Part shown: positions 9,720 to 18,519 of the stretch, in pieces
How the letters are laid out: every line of letters begins with the position of its first letter
Numbering within the stretch: the first letter of the stretch is position 1
Assembly (NCBI GenBank): GCA_000308255.3
Contig: HG326663.1
Span: 679,269 to 743,268, forward strand
Origin: Anaerococcus pacaensis 9403502
GTDB taxonomy: Bacteria; Bacillota; Clostridia; Tissierellales; Peptoniphilaceae
Reading direction: 5' to 3'
DNA length: 64,000 nucleotides
The notes under the pieces: model-generated
Database searches by the model: none
What the model saw: only the letters and a program-made list of their open reading frames with translations
What the model was told of the DNA's origin: nothing
Translations under genes and position numbers: made by a program

Positions 9720-11027
9720 ATGAAAATAAAAACCGCCCTAATCTTAGCCTTAGCCCTAGCTATCCCAACTATAAGCTACGCAGCGCCTAGTAATGTCATC
9801 ACCGATGAAGACATAATTGAAACTGACAAAGAAAATAAAACTGGTGGGACCTACATATATAATGCAGGTCAAGGCTACAAAATCGAAGGAATAAAAGAAC
9901 CTCTTACTATTTATGGCCTAGAAACAGCCGGTACTAGAATGGGCCACAATGCCTACCTAGTAAACCTTAGAGAACTTGCAGAAAAAGCAACAGGATCTAA
10001 GATGAACTTTGATATGAAAGAAGACGGTAACAAAATCACAATCAGTCTTGGCAAAGATTACACTGGTAAAGCTAGCAAGACCCTAGACCTCAAAGAATAT
10101 TATAGGCCAGACCAGCTAGAATATGCGGATGCTAATTTAGTTGTAAATGGAAAGGAGCATCTAGTAGAGCTTATAAAAGCCTATGGGGAGATATATATTA
10201 GATTTAAAGATGCCCAAAATATTATCTTTAATAAGGGCATAGCTGATTTAAAAACACTCACAGCTGACGCCTTAAAAGAAGACATTAAGGCTAGTGATTA
10301 CTCAGTTATTTATAGCTATACCTATAATGAAGACTTTGTATCTACAATCAAAAACTTGCATCAAACTATCAAGGATAACCCATACAAGGCTCAACTAATA
10401 GCTATCAATAGAGATTGGAGCGCCTATAGCTTAGATGAATTAGAAGTTTTACTAAATATTGATAAGATAGATTTTCCATTTTATCAAGCAGCCTATCCAG
10501 AAGATGACTCTACAAAATTCCTTGATACATATGGCTATCCAGTCATTGTAGATAAAAATATGAAAGTTATTAATAAGGCGCCTAGCGACTACTATGACCA
10601 GCTAGTAGCCCTATTTGCTGAAAAAGAAAAAATCAGTATAGAAGAATATGAAAATGAAATCTATGGTAAATACGATGACAAGGGCAAGTATGAAGAAATA
10701 GACAAGGCCTTCTGGGAAACTAGCTACAAGCACTACCTAGATTATGCCCTAGGCGGCAAAAAGGTAAGTTTAGCTGATGTAAGTCTGCCTAAGGATAGCA
10801 AAGCTCAAAGAGAAAGCATCCTTGCTCAAAAGAAAAGCCTAGAAGAAGCCCTAAACCAAAATAAAATCATCATAGGATCGGCAACTTTCCTATTAGAAAA
10901 CACCCCACAAACCATTGTGAAAGTCAAAGATAAGCTAATTAATCAATTAGAAACTGCTAAAGAATTACAAAAATCAGCAGAAGAGTTGATGAAAGAACTA
11001 GACAAAGAGTTAGAAAAACTATCGTAA
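9720..11027 (+). CDS. Secreted thioredoxin-like paralog 3, active site lost
   Basis: A 435-residue exported protein with a signal peptide (1-21, ISYA). It has the stalk-like domain (NLRELAEKATGSKMNFDMKEDGNK near 80-105) and a thioredoxin-like region (about 180-310) in which YSVIYSYTYNEDF replaces the tryptophan-cysteine active site of paralogs 1 and 2. The cis-proline region is still recognisable (YGYPVIVDKN). It has no sorting motif and ends in a helical module (SATFLLENTPQTIVKVKDKL) that is nearly the same in the next gene. AAGGAG precedes the ATG. Only 9 bases separate it from the following gene, so the two probably form an operon. Exported and soluble or peripherally bound, by inference. 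Confidence 0.75.
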   Translation: MKIKTALILALALAIPTISYAAPSNVITDEDIIETDKENKTGGTYIYNAGQGYKIEGIKEPLTIYGLETAGTRMGHNAYLVNLRELAEKATGSKMNFDMKEDGNKITISLGKDYTGKASKTLDLKEYYRPDQLEYADANLVVNGKEHLVELIKAYGEIYIRFKDAQNIIFNKGIADLKTLTADALKEDIKASDYSVIYSYTYNEDFVSTIKNLHQTIKDNPYKAQLIAINRDWSAYSLDELEVLLNIDKIDFPFYQAAYPEDDSTKFLDTYGYPVIVDKNMKVINKAPSDYYDQLVALFAEKEKISIEEYENEIYGKYDDKGKYEEIDKAFWETSYKHYLDYALGGKKVSLADVSLPKDSKAQRESILAQKKSLEEALNQNKIIIGSATFLLENTPQTIVKVKDKLINQLETAKELQKSAEELMKELDKELEKLS

Positions 11028-11036
11028 GGAGAAGAA

Positions 11037-12455
11037 ATGAAAAAATCAAGTAAAACCCTGATCATAGCCCTAGGCCTTGGCCTGATAATGCCAGTTCATG
11101 CCTATGCGAGTGAAGAAATTGTGCCAGAGCCGATAGATGATGAAGTGATTATACGCTGGGAAGAATACGAACACACAAAAGTTAAAGTCAAATTAGATGG
11201 TGTAGCCAAAGAAATAAAGGCAATCACTCTTACTCCTTACAGCCAATATAAGGGAGATCCAGTAAAAGAGCCTGGCAGAGATCAAATGCTAAGCCTGCGC
11301 GATCTCGCAACAGCTGTAAAAGGGACTGACCTTCGTTTTGATATAACAAAAATGGATGGAGAAGACTTTAGGGTTACAACAGGTGTTGACTACAATGGCT
11401 CTGATTCTAGCGTAAAAGTCCCAGATGGCATGACCGGAACCATGCCTTATTTAACAGTAAATGATAACAAAGATAAAACCCCTACTGCTAGCGGAGAGGT
11501 AGAGGTAGTAGATAGCCCTCAAGTATCTATCACTTGGTTTGATGGGGAATACTATATAAGCCCTGACACTTTAGAATTACTTGGTTTTAGAGTAAGTCGT
11601 GATATAGAAAATCCTGACATTTTCTCAATAAATTCTGATCCGTCAGATATCCCCGTGCTTACTGCCAAAGACTTTAGCAAGGCCTTAGCAAACAATGACT
11701 ACACTGTCATCTACCTATATAGCCCTGATTTGCAAGGGGTCTACTCTGATGGCAAAGTTTTATATCCTGATTTTGCTAGGGTGGAAGATTTTGCTAAAAA
11801 ATTAGAGACCTCAGACAATTATAAGGCAGGAGTACTCGGCCTCATTCGTAAGTCTCAAAACTACAAAAAGTCTGACATCGAAAAGATCTTTAATAATGGC
11901 AATGTTAAATGGAAAAACTTCGGTATAGACTCTAGTCTAAGGCCTGTGATTAACCAGTTATCAAATGGCTACGATGGGGTTGCTAGAACGGACATATACG
12001 ATACAAAATATGAAGGTTACGAAGATATCTTGTTTGTAGTAGATAAAAATGGAAATGCCCGCGGCAAGACATTCACAGAGTATTTTGCTATTCTCTCAGA
12101 GCTGTATTTAGAAAAGGAAGGAGCTTCAAAACTAGATAAAGCTACATATAGCTTACTGACAGATGTGGTTTATCATAACTTCATGCCCTATGCCATTGAG
12201 GGCAAAGAACCTAGCCTTGATGATATCAAAGCTTATAGAAAAGTAAAACTCGAAGAGCAAATAGCAGCCCTAAAGAAGGCAATAGCTGACAACAAAACAA
12301 TCATAGGTTCTGCAACCTTCCTACTAGAGCACACCCCACAAACCATAGTAAAGGTAAAAGACAAGCTAGTAAAACAACTAGAAACAGCTAAAGAACTACA
12401 AAAAACTGCCGAAGAACTTATTAAAGAGCTTGATAAGGAATTGGCTGCTTTATAA
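11037..12455 (+). CDS. Secreted thioredoxin-like paralog 4, active site lost
   Basis: A 472-residue exported protein with a signal peptide (1-24, HAYA), a stalk-like domain (SLRDLATAVKGTDLRFDITK near 80-105) and a thioredoxin-like region (about 200-350) with YTVIYLYSPDL and no active-site cysteine. The C-terminal 60 residues (ADNKTIIGSATFLLEHTPQT onwards) closely repeat those of paralog 3 and predict a helical hairpin or coiled coil; there is no sortase tail. AAGGAG lies upstream of the ATG and the gene follows paralog 3 with an 9-base gap. Non-enzymatic binding or structural function is inferred from the loss of the active site. Confidence 0.75.
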   Translation: MKKSSKTLIIALGLGLIMPVHAYASEEIVPEPIDDEVIIRWEEYEHTKVKVKLDGVAKEIKAITLTPYSQYKGDPVKEPGRDQMLSLRDLATAVKGTDLRFDITKMDGEDFRVTTGVDYNGSDSSVKVPDGMTGTMPYLTVNDNKDKTPTASGEVEVVDSPQVSITWFDGEYYISPDTLELLGFRVSRDIENPDIFSINSDPSDIPVLTAKDFSKALANNDYTVIYLYSPDLQGVYSDGKVLYPDFARVEDFAKKLETSDNYKAGVLGLIRKSQNYKKSDIEKIFNNGNVKWKNFGIDSSLRPVINQLSNGYDGVARTDIYDTKYEGYEDILFVVDKNGNARGKTFTEYFAILSELYLEKEGASKLDKATYSLLTDVVYHNFMPYAIEGKEPSLDDIKAYRKVKLEEQIAALKKAIADNKTIIGSATFLLEHTPQTIVKVKDKLVKQLETAKELQKTAEELIKELDKELAAL

Positions 12456-12471
12456 AATTTTAAATATAAAC

Positions 12472-12502
12472 AAGCCCCCAAATCTCATTTGGGGGCTTAG
12501 TT
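12472..12502. terminator. Bidirectional terminator
   Basis: AAGCCCCCAAA / TTTGGGGGCTT, an 11-bp stem with a 5-base loop, between two converging genes. A short T run follows on the plus side and an AT-rich run on the minus side. Confidence 0.85.
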
Positions 12503-12952
12503 TTACAAAACAAGTTTAAAGTTTACTTCAATTTTATCCTTAAAAGAATTATATATAAGCGTTCTAGACAGGACTTCTCTCTGAAATTCTTCTAGAAACT
12601 CTCCTTCAAGGAAAGAAAAGTAATATATATCTATGATAATTTTAGATATATAGCTTTCTTCTTCATATCCTACTACATTGAGTAGATATAAGGGGTTTCT
12701 TATTTCAACTAATGCCTTAGCCTCTACATCTTGTAAAATAGTATTTTTAGCTCTAGCCACTTTAGACATTGATAAGATTATTTCCGATACTATAGATCCT
12801 ATGAAATAGTCAATGGATGTAAATTTTTCATTTTCTGAATCAAAAGATATAGGTTCAGCTATTTCTATACCAGTCTTCTCATTATATACTTTTGCTAAAT
12901 GGCCATCGTGAATAGTTCTATAACTTTTTTCAAATATTATATTTTCATTCAT
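12503..12952 (-). CDS. OsmC-like protein, last gene of a four-gene operon
   Basis: A 149-residue protein whose order of predicted strands and long central helix (SIDYFIGSIVSEIILSMSKV), followed by DVEAKALVEI and IIIDIYYF, resembles the OsmC/Ohr peroxide-reductase fold. The two redox cysteines of true OsmC/Ohr enzymes are absent (there is no cysteine after the chosen start), so peroxidase activity is unlikely. The ATG at 12952 overlaps the upstream stop (ATGAATGA), indicating translational coupling. The family call rests on pattern similarity only; the role in the operon is unknown. Confidence 0.5.
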   Translation of the reverse strand: MNENIIFEKSYRTIHDGHLAKVYNEKTGIEIAEPISFDSENEKFTSIDYFIGSIVSEIILSMSKVARAKNTILQDVEAKALVEIRNPLYLLNVVGYEEESYISKIIIDIYYFSFLEGEFLEEFQREVLSRTLIYNSFKDKIEVNFKLVL

Positions 12953-14120
12953 ATTCTGACCTGAGCATATCTCTAGCTTCAATCATAGAAGATAATTTCA
13001 GCCTAATATTTTCATATTCATTAACTGGTCTATTGGAAAATGTGGCAAATCCACAATCTGGATTTAACCATAGTTTTTCTTTAGTTGTGTATTCCAAAGC
13101 TTCTTTGGCTCTATTGTATATTACATCAACTTTTTCTTTCTCATCAAATCTTGGATTTAATACTCCAAGACCCAATATGGTATTTTCTCTTAGCTTATCA
13201 TCTTCTAGAATCGCCCTGATTTCACCTGCCCTAGGAGTAGAAAATTCTAAGGCCAATAAATCTACATCTATATCTCTAAATAAATTTACTAATGGCGTAT
13301 AAGGACCTTCAAGCAAAATACTTTCATCCTTACTCCAATTGCCGCGGCAAACATGTAGAGATGCAATAGATTTATCTCTATCAATCTTATCCATCACGCT
13401 TTTAATTAAATGGGTTGCAAATATAAGTTCCTCAGTTGGATCTTTTCTCTGAGATAAGGATGCACACATAAATGTACGTGGTTTTCCCTCAGTAAATACT
13501 ATCTCTGTAAGAACTGGTTCATCAAATTGTATTACATCTACACCAATCTCTTGAAGATTTTTAATCTCCTCAGCAAAGATTTTTATGACATCTTCACCCA
13601 GATCTTCCTTACTATCATAGTATTTTGAACTGATATTAGGTAGCCACATACTTCTTGTTACAAGATAAGGCCCTGGAAGTGTAATTTTTACTGGCCTATC
13701 TGTCAAAGATTTAAGAAGCTTTAGCTCCTCACTTACAATATCACCAGTATAGCTAAGCTTACCTGTACATATAGCATTTTTGATCGAACTTGCTGGAACA
13801 TCGAGAGTATTTAGTATATTCTCAAATTCCCTTTTATCATCTACATAGTCTAACATTTCTGCCATACTCATCTGGCTGACACCATCAAGTTTTTCAGAAA
13901 TAAAAGAAACGTAATTATCTCTAGCTATTTCACCACTGGTAATTATATCTATATCTAATTCTTCTTGTAAGTCTACTACTTCCTTTGTTTTATCATATAT
14001 AAGCTTATCATATTCATCGATAGTAAGTAGGTTTGCACTTAGCATCCTACGAGCTTTTAGTATCTCAGAACCCCTTGGCATAGAACCAATTAACGAGGTT
14101 TTGAATAGTTTATTGTTCAC
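12945..14120 (-). CDS. Core-MetE type (cobalamin-independent methionine synthase-like) methyltransferase
   Basis: A 391-residue protein related to the C-terminal catalytic barrel of MetE and to YxjG/YxjH. The zinc-site motifs are present: LHVCRGN (His-x-Cys) and NPDCGFAT (second Cys), with QFDEPVLTE in the barrel. The N-terminal folate-binding half of MetE is missing, so the methyl donor is probably not methyltetrahydrofolate; relatives use other donors or small thiols. I prefer the GTG at 14120: AAAGG lies upstream and the overlap with the preceding gene is then only 11 bases. It sits between a PhnD-like and an OsmC-like gene, which suggests a sulfur- or one-carbon-linked substrate. Specific reaction unknown. 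Confidence 0.75.
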   Translation of the reverse strand: MNNKLFKTSLIGSMPRGSEILKARRMLSANLLTIDEYDKLIYDKTKEVVDLQEELDIDIITSGEIARDNYVSFISEKLDGVSQMSMAEMLDYVDDKREFENILNTLDVPASSIKNAICTGKLSYTGDIVSEELKLLKSLTDRPVKITLPGPYLVTRSMWLPNISSKYYDSKEDLGEDVIKIFAEEIKNLQEIGVDVIQFDEPVLTEIVFTEGKPRTFMCASLSQRKDPTEELIFATHLIKSVMDKIDRDKSIASLHVCRGNWSKDESILLEGPYTPLVNLFRDIDVDLLALEFSTPRAGEIRAILEDDKLRENTILGLGVLNPRFDEKEKVDVIYNRAKEALEYTTKEKLWLNPDCGFATFSNRPVNEYENIRLKLSSMIEARDMLRSEYE

Positions 14121-14937
14121 TATTGAACCTTTCAATGAAATTGTCTAGATACTCGTTAGCCTTAGTAATTTGCTCAAATCCATCACGTCTGCCAGGAACC
14201 CACTCTTTAAGTCCTTCTAAGTCTAGTATTTCTTTATGGTCTGGGTTATTGTAGTCCATTTTAAATAGGATTTCGTCAAATTCTTTGATATCATTATCAT
14301 CAGCATCTGGTCTAAATGTAAAGATACAGTGGTCGAACTTATCTGTTTTGCCTACTATTTCTACTTCATTTTCATCTAGAGTACCATCTTTTATCCAAGC
14401 TTCATAGTTTGATATAAGGGTAAATGAAGCATCGACTTCATCATTCATCATAGCCTTTACGCTATCAAGCTCTCCTCCAACGTGGTCACCATGAAGGCCT
14501 ACTCCAATTTCAAATCTTTCTTCATCATAGTCTCTTTGATATTCTAAGCCATTTTGGTGAAGGAAATATATTGGAATTAATCTAGCTTGAGGAGAATCTG
14601 TTGCACCAAAGCCAATCTTTTTGCCTTTTAAGTCAGATACTCCGTTAAATCTTCCTTTTTTCGCAACTAGATAAGTTTCTAGATCTCTATCTGTATCTCT
14701 CATGCAGCCGTTTTTTTCAGCTCCTTCTAGTCTTAATCTAGCATCAAGATTTGCTAGTGGAGAGTTCCAAGCAACATCAATATCCCCAGCTACTAATGCA
14801 TCTACTTGTAGCTTATAGTCTTTGAAAAACACCGCTTCTATTTCTGAGCCTTGTTCTTTAAAATATTTTTCAATTAAATCCCAAATTACAGTAACTTTTG
14901 GATCGTAGATTACAGCACCTACTTTTAGTTTTTTCAT
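14110..14937 (-). CDS. PhnD-like substrate-binding-fold protein, no signal peptide
   Basis: A 275-residue protein of the phosphate/phosphonate-type (PhnD/SsuA-like) periplasmic-binding-protein fold: KVGAVIYDPKVTVIWDLIEKYF, DALVAGDIDVAWNSPLANLDAR, DLKGKKIGFGATDSPQARLIP and DEVDASFTLISNYEAW are family-like segments. It starts directly with MKKLKVGAVIY and has neither a signal peptide nor a lipobox, and no permease or ATPase is adjacent. It therefore probably acts in the cytoplasm, as a binding protein or as an enzyme in the way of Thi5/NMT1 relatives; both are inferences. AGGAGG lies upstream of the ATG; a 20-base gap separates it from the flavoprotein gene. Confidence 0.7.
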   Translation of the reverse strand: MKKLKVGAVIYDPKVTVIWDLIEKYFKEQGSEIEAVFFKDYKLQVDALVAGDIDVAWNSPLANLDARLRLEGAEKNGCMRDTDRDLETYLVAKKGRFNGVSDLKGKKIGFGATDSPQARLIPIYFLHQNGLEYQRDYDEERFEIGVGLHGDHVGGELDSVKAMMNDEVDASFTLISNYEAWIKDGTLDENEVEIVGKTDKFDHCIFTFRPDADDNDIKEFDEILFKMDYNNPDHKEILDLEGLKEWVPGRRDGFEQITKANEYLDNFIERFNSEQ

Positions 14938-14957
14938 TATCTCCTCCTATTTCTATA

Positions 14958-16085
14958 TTATAATAGTGGTTGACCTGTGATAGCTTTTCCTAACCAAACA
15001 ATTAATACATCTAGAGATGGAGCCATAATTTGTCCAGCATAGGCATCTCTCATTAGTCTTTCAATTTCTGAGCCTTTGTTGTAAGTCTTACCACCACCAA
15101 CTCTCATAGCAAGTGTTGCAGATTCAATAGCATTTTCTATAGCAGCAATTCTAGCAGCTATGATTTTTGCTACAGCATCTTCTTCACCATTTACAAAAGA
15201 TTCAGCTGCATGTTCAACAAGTGTTTTAGCACTAAAGGCATTTGTGTAAATATGTGCTAGATGGATTTGAACTGTCTCAATATTTGCAAGGTTTTCACCT
15301 GATGGATACTCTCTCTTTAAAGCATATTCATTTGTGATTTTAGATAGTCTAAGGTTAAGGCCGTTATAAACACTAGCAAGTCCTAGAATAAAGTATGGTG
15401 CTACAATATCAAATACTTGATCTACACCTGAACCATCAGCACCTATTCTATTTGTTTCTTCTAATGTAACATTGGTCATCTTCATTGGACAAGATACATT
15501 ACCTTTCATACCAATGCCCTTCCAATGGTCTTCGATAAATTCAAGGCCTTCAGTTTCTAGTGGTACTAGCCAGTTATTGATAGCTTCCTCATTTTCAGTA
15601 GATGGGGTAAGGATTAAATAATAACTTGCATGAGTAGCACTTGTTACCATTGATTTAGTACCATTAAATACGAATTTTCCGTCTTCTTCTCTTACATCTA
15701 CCTCTGGTATGTAGAAGTGGGTACCTGTACCAAATTCAGAATAAGCAAGTGCCATGAATTTATTCTCATTTACAATTTCATTTACTACTTTTTCTTTTAA
15801 AGAATCATTGCCTTCTAATAATAGTGTCATAAGAGCTACGTTGTGCATCATATAGCATAGGCCAACTGTAGGATTGCTTTCTGCTAAGGCCATTACTGCT
15901 TGTTGGTGCTCAATAGCAGTTTTTCCAAGACCACCCATTTTTTCTGGGATTAGTAACTTAAAGTAACCTGCCTTGCCTAATTCCTCGAATGTCTCAACCG
16001 GGAATCTAGCTTCTTCATCTGAGCTTCTTGTGTAAGGCTCCACATGCTCTTGTGCAAACTCTTTAGTTTTTTCGTAGAAATTCAT
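14958..16085 (-). CDS. Acyl-CoA dehydrogenase-like flavoprotein
   Basis: A 375-residue protein with the three-domain layout of the acyl-CoA dehydrogenase superfamily: N-terminal helices (ETFEELGKAGYFKLLIPEKMGG), a middle beta domain (ALAYSEFGTGTHFYIPEV; FNGTKSMVTSATHASYYLIL; GIGMKGNVSCPMKMTNVTL) and C-terminal helices (LAMRVGGGKTYNKGSEIERLMRDAYAGQIMAPSLDVL). The end resembles the branch that includes DszC-type and other non-beta-oxidation enzymes, and no beta-oxidation genes are nearby. TAGGAGG precedes the ATG and it is the first gene of the operon. The substrate is unknown. An FAD/FMN-dependent dehydrogenase is more plausible than an oxygen-using enzyme in an anaerobe. Confidence 0.8.
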   Translation of the reverse strand: MNFYEKTKEFAQEHVEPYTRSSDEEARFPVETFEELGKAGYFKLLIPEKMGGLGKTAIEHQQAVMALAESNPTVGLCYMMHNVALMTLLLEGNDSLKEKVVNEIVNENKFMALAYSEFGTGTHFYIPEVDVREEDGKFVFNGTKSMVTSATHASYYLILTPSTENEEAINNWLVPLETEGLEFIEDHWKGIGMKGNVSCPMKMTNVTLEETNRIGADGSGVDQVFDIVAPYFILGLASVYNGLNLRLSKITNEYALKREYPSGENLANIETVQIHLAHIYTNAFSAKTLVEHAAESFVNGEEDAVAKIIAARIAAIENAIESATLAMRVGGGKTYNKGSEIERLMRDAYAGQIMAPSLDVLIVWLGKAITGQPLL

Positions 16086-16211
16086 ATTTACCTCCTAAAT
16101 ATCGTTTTCAAAATCATTATATCAAGACCTACTAATTTTGTCTAGATTATATCAATATTATCCAAAATTTATTCTTATCACTAAAATCTAGTAAAACTAT
16201 GTATTTGTTAA

Positions 16212-16242
16212 CAAAAAAACCTCTAGATTAATATCTAGAGGT
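16212..16242 (-). terminator. Terminator of the rpmH-jag unit
   Basis: On the minus strand ACCTCTAGAT / ATCTAGAGGT (10-bp stem, 4-base loop) is followed by seven T, 13 bases after the jag stop. Confidence 0.9.
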
Positions 16243-16255
16243 AGTTGGTTAAAAT

Positions 16256-17563
16256 TTATTCTTCTTCATCTCCCACAAAACTCACCACTACATAGCGTTT
16301 TGGCTCTTGGCCTTCGGAGTGGCTGGCTACATTTGGGAATTTTGATATTTCTTCGTGGGCTAGGCGACGTTCGTAGGAGTTCATGTATTTGAGGTTCCAG
16401 CTTTTTTTACTTCTTTGAACTTTCCTTGCAGTATCTGCTGCAAGTTCCCTGATTTTTTCGTCGCGGCGTTTTTTGTAGTTATTGATATCTACATTTACGC
16501 GTAGGTTGTTGCCACGTGAGTCGATTGATTTTCTGATGATTAGCTCGATTGCATCTAGGGTCATACCGCCCTTGCCGATTGCTATTCCTGTGTCATTTTC
16601 ATCTACTTTGGCATCTAGCTTGATGGTGTTTCCTTCGAGATTTCCAATTACAGATGCATTTTCAAAGTGCATGGCTGCTAGGATTTCCTCTAAGAATTCT
16701 TTGGCTTCGTAATATTTGTCGATATCTGATTTTTGCTTTTGTTGGGCAATGTTTTCAGATGTATGAGCTCCTGTGAAGTCTTCTGCTATGTCTTCGCTTT
16801 CTTTAATTTCTGATCTGCTATTGGTATCTGCAGTTGATCCAAAGGTCATAGTAGAATTTGGCTCAATGTGAGTTCTTTCGATGATTCTATCTTCTTTATA
16901 AGAAGAATCATCTCCCTCATCAAAGCTTACTACATTTGATTCTTCAATGATATCTTCATCTGTAGTTTCTTCTATAACAGGCTCTGGTGTTTCTTCTACG
17001 TATTCATTTCTTTTGATTTCAAAGCCATCATCATCTATAGCATCCATGCGGCGTTCAAATTCTATTGATAGGTCCACATCTTCTTTAGATTTGCCTGAGG
17101 CATTTTTTTCATATTCATTGATTTTTTCAAATCTACCGTATTCACCCAGATTATCTTCTGGGTTATCTCTGATGTAGTCGATAGACCTGTCGAATTGTTC
17201 GCCAGCACGTTCGATTTCCTCTTTGCGGCTTGGAACCTCTTGGTTTTCTTCTCTTTCGTAGTTACTAGCTGCCTCATCTGAGTAGTATTTAGAGCGTTCG
17301 CTTACCCTATATTCTTCATCAAGGCCCTTTACTCCCATGCTATCTCTTTTGATTTCGCTTTCTAAGTCAAAGAGGCTTGCTGACATGTCTTCGTCATAGC
17401 TTATTCTAACTACTGCATCCTTGCTGCCAAGGCCTAAAAATCCTGCTGATCCTTCATCTAAGACTTCAATTTCTACTTCTGACCTTGATTTGCCTATTTC
17501 GCTAAGGCCGAGTCTAATAGCTTCATCTTTATTTTTTGCTTGTTTTATGATTGACTTTTTCAT
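16256..17563 (-). CDS. jag: RNA-binding protein Jag/KhpB with a long acidic insertion
   Basis: RNA-binding protein that partners KhpA in other Firmicutes and influences cell division and sRNA/mRNA biology. Visible are the Jag-N domain (residues 1-55; EAIRLGLSEIGKSRSEVEIEVLDEG), a KH domain with IGKGGMTLDAI, and an R3H domain (SYERRLAHEEI) near the C-terminus. Between Jag-N and KH lies a highly acidic, probably disordered segment of about 230 residues; Bacillus Jag is about 208 residues in all, this one 435. The start overlaps the yidC end by 35 bases. It is the last gene of the rpmH-rnpA-yidD-yidC-jag series. Confidence 0.92.
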   Translation of the reverse strand: MKKSIIKQAKNKDEAIRLGLSEIGKSRSEVEIEVLDEGSAGFLGLGSKDAVVRISYDEDMSASLFDLESEIKRDSMGVKGLDEEYRVSERSKYYSDEAASNYEREENQEVPSRKEEIERAGEQFDRSIDYIRDNPEDNLGEYGRFEKINEYEKNASGKSKEDVDLSIEFERRMDAIDDDGFEIKRNEYVEETPEPVIEETTDEDIIEESNVVSFDEGDDSSYKEDRIIERTHIEPNSTMTFGSTADTNSRSEIKESEDIAEDFTGAHTSENIAQQKQKSDIDKYYEAKEFLEEILAAMHFENASVIGNLEGNTIKLDAKVDENDTGIAIGKGGMTLDAIELIIRKSIDSRGNNLRVNVDINNYKKRRDEKIRELAADTARKVQRSKKSWNLKYMNSYERRLAHEEISKFPNVASHSEGQEPKRYVVVSFVGDEEE

Positions 17564-18284
17564 TTTTTACCTCTATAGTGTTAGCTTTTGGCTTTTTTAT
17601 TGTAAAGTGCATTATTACCATAATTATAAGTCTCATAAGAGAACTCATGGTGTAATATAGTGGTAGACCTGCAGGAAGGCTTCTAAATAAAAAGTAGTAG
17701 ATGATTGGCATCATTAGAAACATTGTGTTCATTGAGCTTGCTGGGCCTTCTTGCATTTGTGGGTTGGTCTTCATGGTAAATAGTTGAACTGCAAGTTGGG
17801 ATACACTGGTTGCTAGTGGTAGACCAAACCAATAAGGATCTCTGACTGTAAGGTCTGGTACCCAGTAGAAGTCTTTTCTGATGTTGGTAATTCCTTCAGG
17901 GAAAACGTAGGTTTGCGTGTCATTCATTACCCTAAATAGGGAAAATAGTATAACAAGTTGGAAAATCATGATAAGGCATGAACTAAGGCCTGGGTTTACG
18001 CCTTCTTCTTTATATAGTTCTTGCATTTTTTGTTGCATGATTTGTGGGTCATAAGCGTATTTTTTTTGGATTTCATCCATTTTTGGCTTAATTTTTTGTG
18101 TTTGCTCTGCTTGTTTTTGTTGGGAAATGGTAACAGGAATGGTAATCAAAGTCACAAGCAAAGTCATGAGGATAATAGATATTGCATAAAAGCTTATATT
18201 TTCAGGCTCTACCATGCCGTTTGAAAGTGAATCATAGATCCATCTCATCAGTTGGCCTAAAATTTTAGCTAAAAAATTAATCAT
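17529..18284 (-). CDS. yidC: Membrane protein insertase YidC/OxaA
   Basis: A 251-residue YidC/Oxa1/Alb3 insertase that inserts membrane proteins alone or with SecYEG. It has an N-terminal membrane segment, the TLLVTLITIPVTISQQKQA transmembrane helix, the cytoplasmic coiled-coil loop (KIKPKMDEIQKKYAYDPQIMQQKMQELYKEEGVNPGLS) and further transmembrane helices, ending in a lysine-rich tail. No lipobox is visible at the N-terminus, in contrast with many Firmicute SpoIIIJ/YidC1 proteins. It is the normal neighbour of yidD and jag. Confidence 0.95.
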   Translation of the reverse strand: MINFLAKILGQLMRWIYDSLSNGMVEPENISFYAISIILMTLLVTLITIPVTISQQKQAEQTQKIKPKMDEIQKKYAYDPQIMQQKMQELYKEEGVNPGLSSCLIMIFQLVILFSLFRVMNDTQTYVFPEGITNIRKDFYWVPDLTVRDPYWFGLPLATSVSQLAVQLFTMKTNPQMQEGPASSMNTMFLMMPIIYYFLFRSLPAGLPLYYTMSSLMRLIIMVIMHFTIKKPKANTIEVKNEKVNHKTSKK

Positions 18285-18303
18285 TAATAACTCCGTCTAT
18301 AGT

Positions 18304-18519
18304 TTATCTCACAGGGTCATAGCCACCCTTGCTAAAAGGGTTACATCTTAAAATTCTCCACACAGACATAAAAAATGCTTTAACAAATCCGTATCTTTCA
18401 AAACACTCGAGCGCATAGTTGCTACAAGTCGGATAATATTTGCACTTTCCATTGCCCAATTGTGGAGAAATGTAAGTCTTGTAAAATATAATTATTTTTC
18501 TAAAAATGTTATTTAACAT
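18304..18519 (-). CDS. yidD: Membrane protein insertion efficiency factor YidD
   Basis: A 71-residue YidD protein, an accessory to YidC. It shows an amphipathic N-terminus ([14 protein letters not shown]), the cysteine motif [13 protein letters not shown] and [15 protein letters not shown]. The ATG at 18519 overlaps the rnpA end by 11 bases; the longer reading from 18558 would lie inside rnpA and adds sequence not usual for the family. Confidence 0.93.
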   Translation of the reverse strand: MLNNIFRKIIIFYKTYISPQLGNGKCKYYPTCSNYALECFERYGFVKAFFMSVWRILRCNPFSKGGYDPVR

